Source of the DNA: CAYRFF01 sp964436125
GTDB lineage: Bacteria > Bacteroidota > Bacteroidia > Chitinophagales > Saprospiraceae
Assembly (NCBI GenBank): GCA_964436125.1
Contig: CAYTBT010000005.1
Coordinates: 42,976-106,975 of the forward strand
DNA: 64,000 nt
Reading direction: 5' to 3'
In this document: in pieces, positions 9,392 through 18,177 of the stretch
Layout of the letters: each line of letters opens with the position of its first letter
How positions within the stretch are numbered: position 1 is the stretch's first letter
The notes under the pieces: model-generated
What the model was told of the DNA's origin: nothing
Databases searched by the model: none
What the model saw: the letters and a program-made list of their open reading frames with translations, nothing else
Program-made: the position numbers and the translations under genes

Positions 9392-10732
9392 ATGTTTAAA
9401 AAAATGAAATGGTGGGCATGGTTATTGATCGCGGTTATCCTTCTATTGATAATCGGAGCTATATATAAATCTCAGACTTCAGAATCCGGGCTTGCCGTAG
9501 AATACGCCCTTGTGCAGAAAAGAGATATTATTGAAACCGTTTCTGCCTCCGGAAAAATCTTCCCGGAAACCGAAGTAAAGATAAGTTCCGATGTGTCAGG
9601 GCAGATTGTAGAATTGAATGTCGCAGAAGGAGATTCTGTAAAGAAAGGTGAAATACTGGCACGCATCGATCCCGATGCATATCTGTCACAAGTACGGAGA
9701 GGGAAGGCTGCTCTGAATACCGCACGTGTTCAGCTCGCTCAATCTAAATCAGCTGTGCAAGTAGCTATCGCTCAGAAACTACAAGCTGAAGCACGCTATA
9801 AAAATCAGAAACACGTGCATCAACGCAATGTCGAGTTGCATAAGAAGGGTGTAATTTCCGATCTAGATTTTGAAAATTCTCTTATGAGCCTTGAAACTGC
9901 CGAAGCAGACTTCAAAGCCGCTCAAGCTACGCTTAAATCACGTAAAAAAGATGTTATTGCTGCACAATACAATATAGAAAGTGCCGAAGCTTCTCTCTCA
10001 GAACTGGAAACAAGTTTAAACAGAACGACGATTCAAGCTCCTATGGATGGCGTCGTATCCCTACTGAATGTTGAGCGTGGTGAGCGTGTTGTCGGTACTA
10101 TCCAGATGAGTGGTACAGTCTTAATGCGCATAGCTGACCTCAGTTCTATCGAAGCCCAGGTCGAGGTAAGTGAAAACGACATCCTCAATGTCAGTCTCGG
10201 TGATAAAGTGACCATAGAAATAGATGCTTATTATGGAAGAACGTTTACAGGACATGTCACCGAAATAGCCAATTCCGCTGCCAATATTGCCACCACTTCC
10301 AGCGCTCTGACTAGTGACCAAGTTACCAATTTTATTGTCAAGGTACGGATAGATAGGGATTCTTATGATGACTTATTACAAGCAGGTAAAGTATTCCCTT
10401 TCCGTCCCGGTATGTCATGCTCAGTTGACATCCAGACACAGGAAGCTCACGATGTACTCGCTGTTCCTCTCGCTGCAGTCACTACGCGTGAAAAATATAA
10501 AGACTCTCAAGATTCACTTAAGAATCGTGAGAATGAAATCGTTGAAGTGGTATTTACCGTGCAGAATGATACAGCCCGTAGAACTATTGTTTCTACCGGT
10601 ATTCAAGATAGAGCTTTTATCCAGGTTCTCTCCGGTTTATCGGAAGGTGAAACTCTTATCAGCGGTCCATATTCTGCAGTCTCTAAAAAACTTGAGGATG
10701 GAAGCAAAGTCTATGAAAAGGAGAAAAAATGA
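9392..10732 (+). CDS. Periplasmic adaptor (membrane-fusion protein, HlyD/MacA type)
   Basis: 446 residues: one N-terminal membrane anchor (about 6-26), then a biotinyl-lipoyl-like half motif (GKIFPETEVKISSDVSGQIV and VAEGDSVKKGEILARID, about 50-90), a long coiled-coil hairpin (about 95-205), the second lipoyl half and a beta-barrel domain. It joins an inner-membrane transporter to a TolC channel. The overall look is closest to MacA-type adaptors, but no MacB permease/ATPase follows; 725 non-coding bases come next instead. The inner-membrane partner must be encoded elsewhere. It is co-directional with, and five bases after, the TolC-like gene. Confidence 0.92.
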   Translation: MFKKMKWWAWLLIAVILLLIIGAIYKSQTSESGLAVEYALVQKRDIIETVSASGKIFPETEVKISSDVSGQIVELNVAEGDSVKKGEILARIDPDAYLSQVRRGKAALNTARVQLAQSKSAVQVAIAQKLQAEARYKNQKHVHQRNVELHKKGVISDLDFENSLMSLETAEADFKAAQATLKSRKKDVIAAQYNIESAEASLSELETSLNRTTIQAPMDGVVSLLNVERGERVVGTIQMSGTVLMRIADLSSIEAQVEVSENDILNVSLGDKVTIEIDAYYGRTFTGHVTEIANSAANIATTSSALTSDQVTNFIVKVRIDRDSYDDLLQAGKVFPFRPGMSCSVDIQTQEAHDVLAVPLAAVTTREKYKDSQDSLKNRENEIVEVVFTVQNDTARRTIVSTGIQDRAFIQVLSGLSEGETLISGPYSAVSKKLEDGSKVYEKEKK

Positions 10733-10936
10733 CCTTTTCTTATATATATTCCGTGTTTAGACATTCTTATGGGGACAGAAAATTTTTCTTTGTTATTCTA
10801 GAAATGCGTCGTTTTCTATACAAAAATGTTAATTTTCTATAAATATGTCATTTTTATCGCCCCAGATATAATAATTAAGTGAAAGTTACGCTATATTGGC
10901 AGTAGTAATCTACTTTTCATTTTATAGCTCGATACT

Positions 10937-10976
10937 CAAGTCTCTTTACATCCTCGTAAAGAGGCTTGTTTTTTTA
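10937..10976 (+). terminator. Rho-independent terminator
   Basis: A 12-base stem (CAAGTCTCTTTA / TAAAGAGGCTTG, one T-G wobble) with an 8-base loop, followed by a run of T. It lies about 205 bases after the adaptor gene, so it ends either that operon or a small RNA encoded in between. Confidence 0.75.
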
Positions 10977-11445
10977 TAGGGTAGTCCTATTTAGTTCTCT
11001 TGTGTATTCCCCTTATTATCCGGAAATAATAAATTCTGTTTAACTCAATGTTTGTCCTTGTGCATAGATGAGCTTTTTTATTACCCAAACCATGCAATAG
11101 AAATGCAAAAGGAAGTGCAAAAGCCACAGAAGACAAGGGCTCGCGCAAGAATTTGGCTCGGAATCGTAGTAAGACTACGGTGAGAACCAAATTCGAGCAA
11201 GTGCTTGTATTCACAGGATTTTGTGCTTATCTTCAATTTCTATTGCATGATTTGGGTATTACTTCTCTGCTATATCGGGAAGGACATAAGGCAATTATAA
11301 ACCACTGATTGATAGCTCATTAGTCAGAGATGGATGTTTGACTCACGATACTCGTCATTTATAAAAGCCTTCTAACTCGTTGAAAGAAAGAAATATACGT
11401 AGTATATAAATTTACCAAATAAGGCTAAATAAATGAAATATTCCT

Positions 11446-11453
11446 TATATTTG
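11446..11453 (+). promoter_or_regulatory. Putative -7 box directly before ddl
   Basis: TATATTTG, a TAnnTTTG match, is only four bases before the ATG. Since transcription starts a few bases after this box, the ddl mRNA would have little or no leader. Confidence 0.45.
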
Positions 11454-11457
11454 AAGT

Positions 11458-12444
11458 ATGGGGAAATCACAATATACCGTAGCACTGGTTACCGGAGGCC
11501 CATACGAAGAGAGAGAAATATCTCTGCAGAGTGCTCAACTGGTCTCCGATAGTCTGACTGACAGCAGGCTCCGTGTGTTCACTATTGATATCCAATCGGA
11601 TAAATGGATTGACGTCTCGAGCGGTATGTCCATAGATAAGAATGATTTTACACTGCGGCTGAACGACGAGATAATACACTTTGATATTGCTTATCTTATG
11701 CTTCACGGTTCACCTGCAGAAGATGGTAAATTGCAAGGCTACTTTGATATGCTCGGTATTCCCTATACCGGATGCGATGTATTTGTCAGTGCATTAAGCT
11801 TTAATAAAAATGCGAGCAAAAATTTTGTGAAAGCTTATGGCATACACGTTGCCCAATCCCTTATCATCAATGAGAACAACCGTAAGAATTTACCGGACGA
11901 GAAGATTAAGAAGCTCGGAGAACCCTTATTTGTCAAGCCCAATAGAGCCGGCTCCAGTTATGGTGTTCACAAGTTGAATAAAAATGAGCCGAAAGCCATA
12001 AAAGAAGCTCTAGACGATGCTTTTCAATATGACTCTGAAGTGCTTATTGAGGAATATCTTGCCGGCAGAGAATTTTCTTGTGGCGTCATACCATTTCACA
12101 ATAAACTTAAAGCCCTTCCGGTTACCGAGCTTATTCCAGAGGGAGAATTCTTTGATTATGCGGCTAAATACGAGGGGAAGAGTAAAGAGGTGACTCCAGC
12201 CGACATCACACAAGCACAATCGGACAATTGCCGCAATACTTCAATACGACTATACCGGATACTCGGCTGTGAAGGAATCGTGCGATTTGATTACATTTTA
12301 TGCCGCGGTGAATTTTATTTTCTGGAAGCCAATACCATTCCCGGCCTCTCTCCTACTTCCATTGTGCCTCAAGAAATTGAAGCTGCAGGTTTATCTGTAC
12401 GCGATGTACTCCAGAATATATTGCTAGAAAAACTCGGAATCTGA
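11458..12444 (+). CDS. ddl: D-alanine--D-alanine ligase
   Basis: 328 residues. Joins two D-alanines with ATP to make the D-Ala-D-Ala end of peptidoglycan precursors, in the cytoplasm. Visible motifs are an N-terminal GGPYEEREISLQSA (the GGxSxEHEVSxxSA site), the ATP-grasp segment FVKPNRAGSSYGVHK, the omega-loop-like YAAKYEGKSKEVTPADI, and the metal/substrate segment LEANTIPGLSPTSIVPQE near residue 293. In the N-terminal motif the usual His is replaced by Arg (ERE for EHE). The gene stands alone, with its own -7 box four bases upstream of the ATG and 230 bases to the next gene. Confidence 0.95.
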   Translation: MGKSQYTVALVTGGPYEEREISLQSAQLVSDSLTDSRLRVFTIDIQSDKWIDVSSGMSIDKNDFTLRLNDEIIHFDIAYLMLHGSPAEDGKLQGYFDMLGIPYTGCDVFVSALSFNKNASKNFVKAYGIHVAQSLIINENNRKNLPDEKIKKLGEPLFVKPNRAGSSYGVHKLNKNEPKAIKEALDDAFQYDSEVLIEEYLAGREFSCGVIPFHNKLKALPVTELIPEGEFFDYAAKYEGKSKEVTPADITQAQSDNCRNTSIRLYRILGCEGIVRFDYILCRGEFYFLEANTIPGLSPTSIVPQEIEAAGLSVRDVLQNILLEKLGI

Positions 12445-12674
12445 GGAATGATTTGTTCTGCCATATTTCCGCGTATAAGTTCCTTTTCTCTCGATTGTCG
12501 ATAGCCTAGCAATACAGAAAAGCTTGAAGTCTTGTAAATACACCCCTTCTCATTGCTGGAATAGGCTAATTTACTTGAGCAACAATCTAGGACAGATGCG
12601 GAACAGTACATAGATTTCTCTGTTAGGTATCTAGGATTTCAATCCGTAATGAACTTGTAAAAGAAGGAATAAAG

Positions 12675-13007
12675 ATGAAAGAACAAAAGCATTCTCTCAA
12701 GATGGATACACCGTTTATGGGGATTTATTACCTTATGGAAAGTCCCGGAACATATCACTGTGACAACTGCAGTGCTCTACTCTTTGATGCAGAAGATAAG
12801 TTTCATTGTGGAAGCGGATGGCCGGCATTTGATGCATGTGTTGACAATGCAATCCGACTTGAAGAAACAGACCTAATTCCGGGAAAAGCTGTCTATTGCA
12901 AGAGTTGCAATTCATTTCTGGGAACCTTCATCAGTGGAGAAAGTTTTACCGATAAGAATAAGAGATATAACATAAATTCAAGTGCTCTTGATTATGTGCC
13001 AAAATAA
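12675..13007 (+). CDS. MsrB-like zinc protein lacking the catalytic cysteine
   Basis: 110 residues with the fold signature of methionine-R-sulfoxide reductase B. The two zinc-binding pairs are intact (Cys29-x-x-Cys32 and Cys75-x-x-Cys78), and SGWPAF is kept at 47-52. Three usual features are altered. The catalytic cysteine of the RYCxNS motif is Asn99 (RYNINS). The HLGHVF histidine segment reads FLGTFI. The cysteine of SGCGWPSF has moved two places upstream (HCGSGWPAF, Cys45). It may be a reductase using another cysteine (Cys45 or Cys55) or a zinc protein that has lost the activity. One base separates it from msrA, so the two are translated together, which argues for a role in the same oxidative-repair function. 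Confidence 0.8.
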   Translation: MKEQKHSLKMDTPFMGIYYLMESPGTYHCDNCSALLFDAEDKFHCGSGWPAFDACVDNAIRLEETDLIPGKAVYCKSCNSFLGTFISGESFTDKNKRYNINSSALDYVPK

Positions 13008-13008
13008 G

Positions 13009-13554
13009 ATGGATATGGAGAAACAACTTAAACAAGCAGTACTCGGCGCGGGCTGTTTCTGGTGTACAGAAGCTGTATATCAAGAAATTAAAGGGATTCT
13101 TGATATTCAAGTCGGCTTCACAGGTGGCGACCTCCCCAATCCTAGTTATCACGACGTAATTTATAAAGATACCGGACATATAGAGGTCGCCAAGATAAGT
13201 TTTGATCCCACGATTATAAGCTATGGGGAAATTCTCGATATTTTCTGGACGATGCATGACCCGACTTCATGGGATAGGCAAGGAGCTGATGTCGGAGTTC
13301 AATACAGATCAGCTATTTTTTACCTCAATGATAAACAGAGAAAAATCGCCCAATCTTCAATGGAAAGAGCTCAGAAAAATCTCTTTAATCGGGATATTGT
13401 CACAGAAATAAGGCCTCTGCTCGAGTTTTATCCCGCAGAGGAATCTCACGAGAAATATTACAGCAATAATCCCGATGCCGGCTACTGTAGAGTAGTCATT
13501 AATCCAAAGGTAAACAAGCTGCGTAAAAATTTTCAGAATTATATCCGTGATTGA
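13009..13554 (+). CDS. msrA: Peptide-methionine (S)-S-oxide reductase
   Basis: 181 residues from the ATG at 13009, one base after the msrB-like stop; a longer reading from 13,0xx upstream would overlap that gene and add nothing conserved. Reduces methionine-S-sulfoxide in proteins. The catalytic GCFWCTEA is at residues 17-24. Other family motifs are VGFTGG, the substrate-site segment HDPTSWDRQGADVGVQYRSAIF, and a C-terminal GYCRVVINPK carrying a possible resolving cysteine. It lies in an msrB-like / msrA / DUF2007 run with gaps of 1 and 50 bases. Confidence 0.95.
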   Translation: MDMEKQLKQAVLGAGCFWCTEAVYQEIKGILDIQVGFTGGDLPNPSYHDVIYKDTGHIEVAKISFDPTIISYGEILDIFWTMHDPTSWDRQGADVGVQYRSAIFYLNDKQRKIAQSSMERAQKNLFNRDIVTEIRPLLEFYPAEESHEKYYSNNPDAGYCRVVINPKVNKLRKNFQNYIRD

Positions 13555-13604
13555 TTCAGAATTATTCCGTACATTGCTAGCTTAACCCAGAAATAGAAAG
13601 TAAA

Positions 13605-13823
13605 ATGAAAGACTGGAAACACATATATTCAAGCCAAGACGCACTGAAAGTTGAACTTCTCGAGGCTATGCTCCGCGACCACGATATTGAAACGAGTATC
13701 ATTGATAAAAAAGATCAAGCCCTCGTTATGCTCGGCTCAATTGAGATTTACGTCCGTGAAGAGGATGCAGAAAGAGCGGTTTCACTTATCCAGGATAGTA
13801 AATTAACTACGGAAGAAGAGTAG
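13605..13823 (+). CDS. DUF2007 family protein
   Basis: 72 residues matching the small DUF2007 fold (putative signal-transducing protein). It opens with a WKHIYSS strand, then the helix DALKVELLEAMLRDHDIE, the GSIEIYVREEDAERA strand-helix unit and an acidic end. It has no membrane segment or catalytic signature. The biochemical role of the family is unknown to me; it is often found as a short stand-alone gene. It sits 50 bases after msrA on the same strand and may be its last operon member. Confidence 0.8.
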   Translation: MKDWKHIYSSQDALKVELLEAMLRDHDIETSIIDKKDQALVMLGSIEIYVREEDAERAVSLIQDSKLTTEEE

Positions 13824-13873
13824 CTCAGTGTCCATTATAGCTTTTTAGCTTAAAATCTTGTTCTTACCACAAT

Positions 13874-14401
13874 CTAGCTTGCCGGTAATGTAAGTGGTAT
13901 TGAGAGACGGGTGTTGATGTTTTTTCCATGGTATTTTCCGGAAACAAAATGAAGTTTATCCAAGACCTTCTCAAATGCTATCGCCATAGAATTCCCATAA
14001 TTCTCCGTAAATTCTCCGTACACTGCAACATTCTGAATACTTCCTATGCTGTCCACGAGAAATGTCAAGGTCATTATTCCTTTTAATCGCGATTGCATAG
14101 CAGTAAAAATCGCACTATTTCTCAAGATGTTCAGAAGTTTTCCCTCGGTACACTTGTTCTGCTTGAACAAATCGACAATATCTGCACACTCTTTTAAAAT
14201 CGGAAATTGCATACTGAAGTCGGTCGCACTTGCTTGAGCACTATGCATTGTTCCGTCTTCATCCTGGAATTGATACTCGATAGAATCTAGGGCCTTTACT
14301 TCTTCCGGAATTTTTTCCCTATCTCGCTGAGAAAGAAAAAGGAGTGCCGGGATTGTTATCAGGAGGAAGAAAAACGAGGACATGACTTGAATTGACTTCA
14401 T
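13874..14401 (-). CDS. Membrane-anchored TonB-C-like protein
   Basis: 175 residues with an N-terminal membrane anchor (about 5-25). The C-terminal part (about 108-172) resembles the TonB C-terminal domain: a GIMTLTFLVDSIGSIQNVAVYG strand pair, a helix with AIAFEKVLDKLHF, and a final strand NINTRLSIPLTL. There is no proline-rich spacer, so it is much shorter than energy-coupling TonB proteins. It may be a degenerate or specialised TonB-like protein. It points towards the msr cluster (convergent). Confidence 0.6.
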   Translation of the reverse strand: MKSIQVMSSFFFLLITIPALLFLSQRDREKIPEEVKALDSIEYQFQDEDGTMHSAQASATDFSMQFPILKECADIVDLFKQNKCTEGKLLNILRNSAIFTAMQSRLKGIMTLTFLVDSIGSIQNVAVYGEFTENYGNSMAIAFEKVLDKLHFVSGKYHGKNINTRLSIPLTLPAS

Positions 14402-14650
14402 GAGATATTAATTTGTTGTTATAAAATGGCACATAATTTACCTTTTCCTTTCTATAATATCAGAGTATTATAAGCCGATGCAGGTTACAAGTCTTAACAT
14501 TAAGCAAGAATAAAATAGTATGTGCGTGCCTTATTTTCTTAAAAACAAGGACTTTCAAAATAGAAATTCGCAGCTTCTACATTGAGAACGCATAAGGTAC
14601 AAAAAATGCTGCGGAAATCAAGGAGATTATACAATTAATAGAGATTTGTA

Positions 14651-14658
14651 TAGATTTG
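14651..14658 (+). promoter_or_regulatory. Putative -7 box deciding the start of the GT-C-like gene
   Basis: TAGATTTG fits TAnnTTTG. A GTG two bases later (14660) opens the longest frame but would lie at or before the transcription start, so the ATG at 14687 is the better start. Confidence 0.4.
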
Positions 14659-14686
14659 AGTGGAATCTGATTATCAACAATTTTTT

Positions 14687-16045
14687 ATGAAAGGTACAGA
14701 ATCGAGAAAAACTCTTGAGAATCCCATATACCGGAAAGAACGCGATAGAAAGTTCTGTCTTGTCACCGGGGCGATTCTGTTGTGCTTTTATCTTCTAGGC
14801 TTCATAGTTCCATCAACCGTCCCCAATGATAGTAAAGAATATCTACAGATGGCTGACAATATCTATAATGAAGCTCGATTTTATTGTGGTGACTTATCTG
14901 AGCCGATCAATTATGACGATTTCACTAAGCGGCCACCCTTGTATCCTCTATTCCTAGGAATCGGAAGTTTAATGGGAAGTGCGCCTTTCCTGCTTTATCT
15001 ATTACAGACCTTTTTGGTATTCGCCGGGATTTTTCTCATGCGGAATATCGGGTTTTATATGAATTATAAAACGTCTTACGACAAATGGATATACCTGTGT
15101 CTTGTTTTCCTCCCTTCGCTATGGATTTATCCGCAATTGATGATGACAGAAAGTGTCCTCTTTTTTCTCCTGAGCGCCATGGCATTCACGAGTGTGCAAG
15201 GCCTTGTTCAGAAATCTGATGCATGGATAGCAATTGCTATAATTATGCTCGGATTATCCACTTTTCTGAAGCCCGTAATGTTTCCTGCGGCTCTCCTTGT
15301 ATCAATTATAGGCCTCCTTTACTGTATCTGGCATAAATACAAGCAGTCCGCGCTTGCTTCAGCCCTTGTATTCTTCCTTATTCTCGGATATATGAGCCTC
15401 AATTATCAACGTACGGGAGCCTTTAATTTTTCAAGCATAAGTACGATAAATCTCGTGGATTATAATACGTACTACTTCAATTATGAGCGAGGTGGACAGA
15501 CATTTGCGCAAGCTAAAAAAGCTGAGATCTATGCGGGTATAGACGGAGGCATGACCTATCAGGAGAAGTTGTCCGTACGGAGGCAAGGGGCCTTGAACAT
15601 CATCGTGAAACACCCCATCTCCTACGCAGTTTTTCATCTCAAGGGGACATATAAATTTTTCCTTTTCCCGGGTCGCTATGACATCTTCACTTTCTTCGGG
15701 CTAGATCAATCGACTTTTATGCTTGACAAGGTAGCAGAAGTCGGCTATCTCGGAACCTTAAAATTCTTGATTACTACAACCCCGATATGGCTTTTATGCC
15801 TGATCGGGGGAAGTTTTCTGGTGAAGACAATCTTGTTTATCGGTTTCTTGTTATTTCTTTTTCATCGATCGGTGAAGTGGCAAGTCAAATTCCTGCTTTA
15901 TACGATAATTCTCTATATCGCCCTATTGACGGGACCACTGGGAGCATCGCGCTTTTTCATGCCTGTGGGATCAATTTATCTATTCATATCAGTCATAGGC
16001 TTATGTGGAACAATTACCAAGCTTAGGAAGGGGAAAACGAGGTAA
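14687..16045 (+). CDS. Polytopic membrane protein, GT-C-like glycosyltransferase
   Basis: About 452 residues from the ATG at 14687 (a GTG at 14660 gives nine more). It has about ten hydrophobic segments. The first periplasmic loop is polar and carries VPNDSKEYLQMADNIY and then KRPPLYPLFLG, the Arg-Pro-Pro-x-Tyr-Pro element seen in ArnT/PMT-type GT-C transferases that use lipid-linked sugars. TESVLFFLLSAMAF follows in a later helix, as in that family. Likely function is transfer of a sugar to a lipid or protein at the outer face of the inner membrane; donor and acceptor are unknown. It stands 99 bases before the mlaE-like gene. Codons near residue 276 contain repeat site 2. Confidence 0.65.
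   Translation: MKGTESRKTLENPIYRKERDRKFCLVTGAILLCFYLLGFIVPSTVPNDSKEYLQMADNIYNEARFYCGDLSEPINYDDFTKRPPLYPLFLGIGSLMGSAPFLLYLLQTFLVFAGIFLMRNIGFYMNYKTSYDKWIYLCLVFLPSLWIYPQLMMTESVLFFLLSAMAFTSVQGLVQKSDAWIAIAIIMLGLSTFLKPVMFPAALLVSIIGLLYCIWHKYKQSALASALVFFLILGYMSLNYQRTGAFNFSSISTINLVDYNTYYFNYERGGQTFAQAKKAEIYAGIDGGMTYQEKLSVRRQGALNIIVKHPISYAVFHLKGTYKFFLFPGRYDIFTFFGLDQSTFMLDKVAEVGYLGTLKFLITTTPIWLLCLIGGSFLVKTILFIGFLLFLFHRSVKWQVKFLLYTIILYIALLTGPLGASRFFMPVGSIYLFISVIGLCGTITKLRKGKTR
15501..15514 (-). repeat. AGCTTNCGCAAATG motif, site 2 (inside GT-C-like gene)
   Basis: Reads AGCTTGCGCAAATG on the minus strand, a full match. On the coding strand it gives Phe-Ala-Gln-Ala. Confidence 0.85.
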
Positions 16046-16144
16046 AATCCTGCAATGGAAGGTAGCGCACAACAGAGAAAAATGTAAAATGATAAGCCTG
16101 TCTCTATATTTTCTCTTAAATTGCGACAAATTTTAGGTAAGAAT

Positions 16145-16891
16145 ATGCTGAAGACCTTTTTCTTTAATTTTGGGAAATATATCCTCCTGTTGAAGCAAGC
16201 TATTGCCCGACCGGAGAAACTCCGTGTTTACTGGCGCGAGACAGTGCGTCAGATGGACGAGATAGGAATAGGGTCATTGACGATTGTTTTCTTGATCTCG
16301 GTATTTATCGGGGCAGTAACTGCGGTACAATTTGCTTATCAACTCGGCGGGACCTTAATTCCACGCTTTTATATCGGATATATCGTCAGAGACATGACCA
16401 TTATCGAGCTTGCCCCGACAATAACTTGTCTCGTTCTTGCAGGAAAAGTCGGCTCCAATATCGCCTCGGAAATCGGTGGTATGCGTCAGAAGGAACATAT
16501 TGATGCAATGGAAATAATGGGTGTAAATACCGCCGCTTATCTCATCATGCCTCGCTTAATAGCCGGCTTAGTAATGATTCCTATTCTCGTATTTCTCGCT
16601 GCAATAATCAGTATAGCGGGCGGATATATAGCAACGGTTCCCACAGGGTACTTTACCGGAGCTGAATACATTCAAGGCCTTCGGTCATTTTACGAGCCGT
16701 ACAATGTATTTATGATGGTGGTAAAGGCTGTTGTATTTGCATTTATTTTAACCTCTGTGTCTTGTTATCAAGGCTATTATGTAAAAGGAGGAAGCGTTGA
16801 GCTAGGGCAAGCTAGTACCAATGCCGTTGTGTTCAGCGATATTTTAATCCTCTTGTCTGATTATCTCATTGCAATTGTACTGACAGCATGA
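16145..16891 (+). CDS. mlaE: MlaE-family ABC transporter permease
   Basis: About 248 residues from the ATG at 16145; an upstream TTG frame (16121) is less likely. Permease of the Mla-type phospholipid/sterol transporter in the inner membrane. Family marks are the hydrophobic GAVTAVQFAYQLGG helix, the conserved EIGGMRQKEHIDAMEIMGVN loop and MPRLIAGLVMIPIL. It overlaps the ATPase gene by four bases (ATGA), so translation is coupled. No MCE-domain (MlaD) gene follows, unlike the proteobacterial operon. Confidence 0.92.
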   Translation: MLKTFFFNFGKYILLLKQAIARPEKLRVYWRETVRQMDEIGIGSLTIVFLISVFIGAVTAVQFAYQLGGTLIPRFYIGYIVRDMTIIELAPTITCLVLAGKVGSNIASEIGGMRQKEHIDAMEIMGVNTAAYLIMPRLIAGLVMIPILVFLAAIISIAGGYIATVPTGYFTGAEYIQGLRSFYEPYNVFMMVVKAVVFAFILTSVSCYQGYYVKGGSVELGQASTNAVVFSDILILLSDYLIAIVLTA

Positions 16892-17655
16892 TTACGATAA
16901 AAGGCATCTATAAATCGTTTAAAGAAAAAAAGGTCTTGAAGGGCATAGACCTGGTCTTCAAGCGTGGCAAGACCAATCTTATCATAGGGAAATCCGGTGC
17001 CGGAAAAACGGTATTGCTGAAGATTCTCGTCGGCCTCCTTTATCCCGATAAAGGTGAAATATGGTATGATAAGGTTAATTTCCTCGACCTCAATGATAAT
17101 GAACTGCGGAAGCTCCGCATGAAAGTGGGAATGCTCTTCCAAGGCTCTGCGCTTTTTGATTCAATGACGGTTCAACAGAATATCAGCTTCCCACTCGATA
17201 TGTTTACCACTAAAACCGCCAAGGAAAAACTCGACAGGATTAATGAATGCCTTGAACGCGTTAATCTTGAAGGGGTAAATCATTTATACCCATCGGAAAT
17301 CTCGGGTGGTATGCAGAAAAGAGTCGGCATAGCTCGCGCTATTGTGATGAAACCCAAATTCCTTTTCTGCGATGAACCCAATTCAGGATTGGACCCCAAG
17401 AATAGCTTGCTTATCGATAAATTAATTCAAGAAATAACCGTTGAAAACGATATCACAACCGTTATTAATACACACGACATGAATTCAGTGATGGAAATCG
17501 GTGAAAATATCGCCTTATTGAAGGAAGGGAAACTCGCTTGGGTAGGACATAAAAATGAAGTATTGACCCACGGAAATGAAGATCTCCAGGCTTTTATATT
17601 TGCCTCTCCTTTCTTAAAACGATTACGCGATAGAGCCCTGAGCAATGGGGATTAA
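16888..17655 (+). CDS. mlaF: MlaF-type ABC transporter ATPase
   Basis: 255 residues. Cytoplasmic ATPase that powers the adjacent MlaE permease for lipid movement across the cell envelope. It has Walker A GKSGAGKT (about residues 34-41), a Q-loop in GMLFQGSALFDSMTV, the signature SGGMQKRVGIARAI, Walker B FLFCDEPNSGLDP, and an H-loop in NTHDMNS. The SALFDSMTV segment after the Q-loop is typical of the MlaF subgroup. It overlaps mlaE by four bases. The substrate-binding MCE protein is not encoded in this window. Confidence 0.93.
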   Translation: MITIKGIYKSFKEKKVLKGIDLVFKRGKTNLIIGKSGAGKTVLLKILVGLLYPDKGEIWYDKVNFLDLNDNELRKLRMKVGMLFQGSALFDSMTVQQNISFPLDMFTTKTAKEKLDRINECLERVNLEGVNHLYPSEISGGMQKRVGIARAIVMKPKFLFCDEPNSGLDPKNSLLIDKLIQEITVENDITTVINTHDMNSVMEIGENIALLKEGKLAWVGHKNEVLTHGNEDLQAFIFASPFLKRLRDRALSNGD

Positions 17656-17716
17656 CCCTTTGTGATCTTCGATTGAGTCCAGAGATTCCCTCGACCGGAA
17701 TCGATGTGCCAGATAA

Positions 17717-17917
17717 TTATTGATCTTCGTTTTCTTCTTTTTCTGCTTTTTTCTCTTCCTGTGCTTTATCGTAGAGCACGAGCGCAATAAGTGCTCCACC
17801 GATTACAATCGATAAAAAAGCATTATACATATCATAGTCCGATATATAATTATAAATGCCCAACAGAATTGTCGCCACACCGATAATGATAAAAATTAAG
17901 CGCGTATTTTTATTCAT
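17717..17917 (-). CDS. Small two-helix membrane protein
   Basis: 66 residues: two hydrophobic helices (about 7-25 and 33-50) and a highly charged tail rich in Glu and Lys. No known catalytic motif. Small proteins of this type are widespread in Bacteroidota but I cannot assign a function. The gene is convergent with mlaF, 61 bases away. Confidence 0.6.
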   Translation of the reverse strand: MNKNTRLIFIIIGVATILLGIYNYISDYDMYNAFLSIVIGGALIALVLYDKAQEEKKAEKEENEDQ

Positions 17918-17952
17918 AGTTTCCCTTAATCTATTATTCCCACTATTCCTTC

Positions 17953-17966
17953 AGCTTCCGCAAATG
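17953..17966 (+). repeat. AGCTTNCGCAAATG motif, site 3 (intergenic)
   Basis: AGCTTCCGCAAATG, a full match in the non-coding gap between the small membrane protein gene and the RND pump gene. Confidence 0.9.
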
Positions 17967-18177
17967 TTGTAAACCTATCCATTCCTCATACCCCGCTTCT
18001 CAAGTCCTTGGTTTTACCAGGATATCTTATCTCTGATTGCCTAATCATGCGGTAATCACAGCCAAAGGTAGAAATATTCTCTGGCTTTATGCATTAATCC
18101 GGCTCACCGGAAGCCCTACATCTAGAATCTACGAGATATTATTTATGAATATACCGGGTCAAATAGTCCGGTATCAT

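Larger units (their letters stand above)
10733..11457. other. Non-coding interval with terminator and imperfect hairpin
   Basis: 725 bases without a convincing gene. It holds a rho-independent terminator (10937-10976), an imperfect hairpin (11149-11194: 8-base outer arms GAATTTGG/CCAAATTC and inner arms CGTAG/CTACG), and the ddl promoter at its right end. An open frame on the minus strand (10987-11214) has no recognisable features and crosses the hairpin. Confidence 0.6.

Noticed and set aside
10987..11214. 75-codon open frame on the minus strand
   Set aside because: It crosses an imperfect hairpin and has no family or promoter support.
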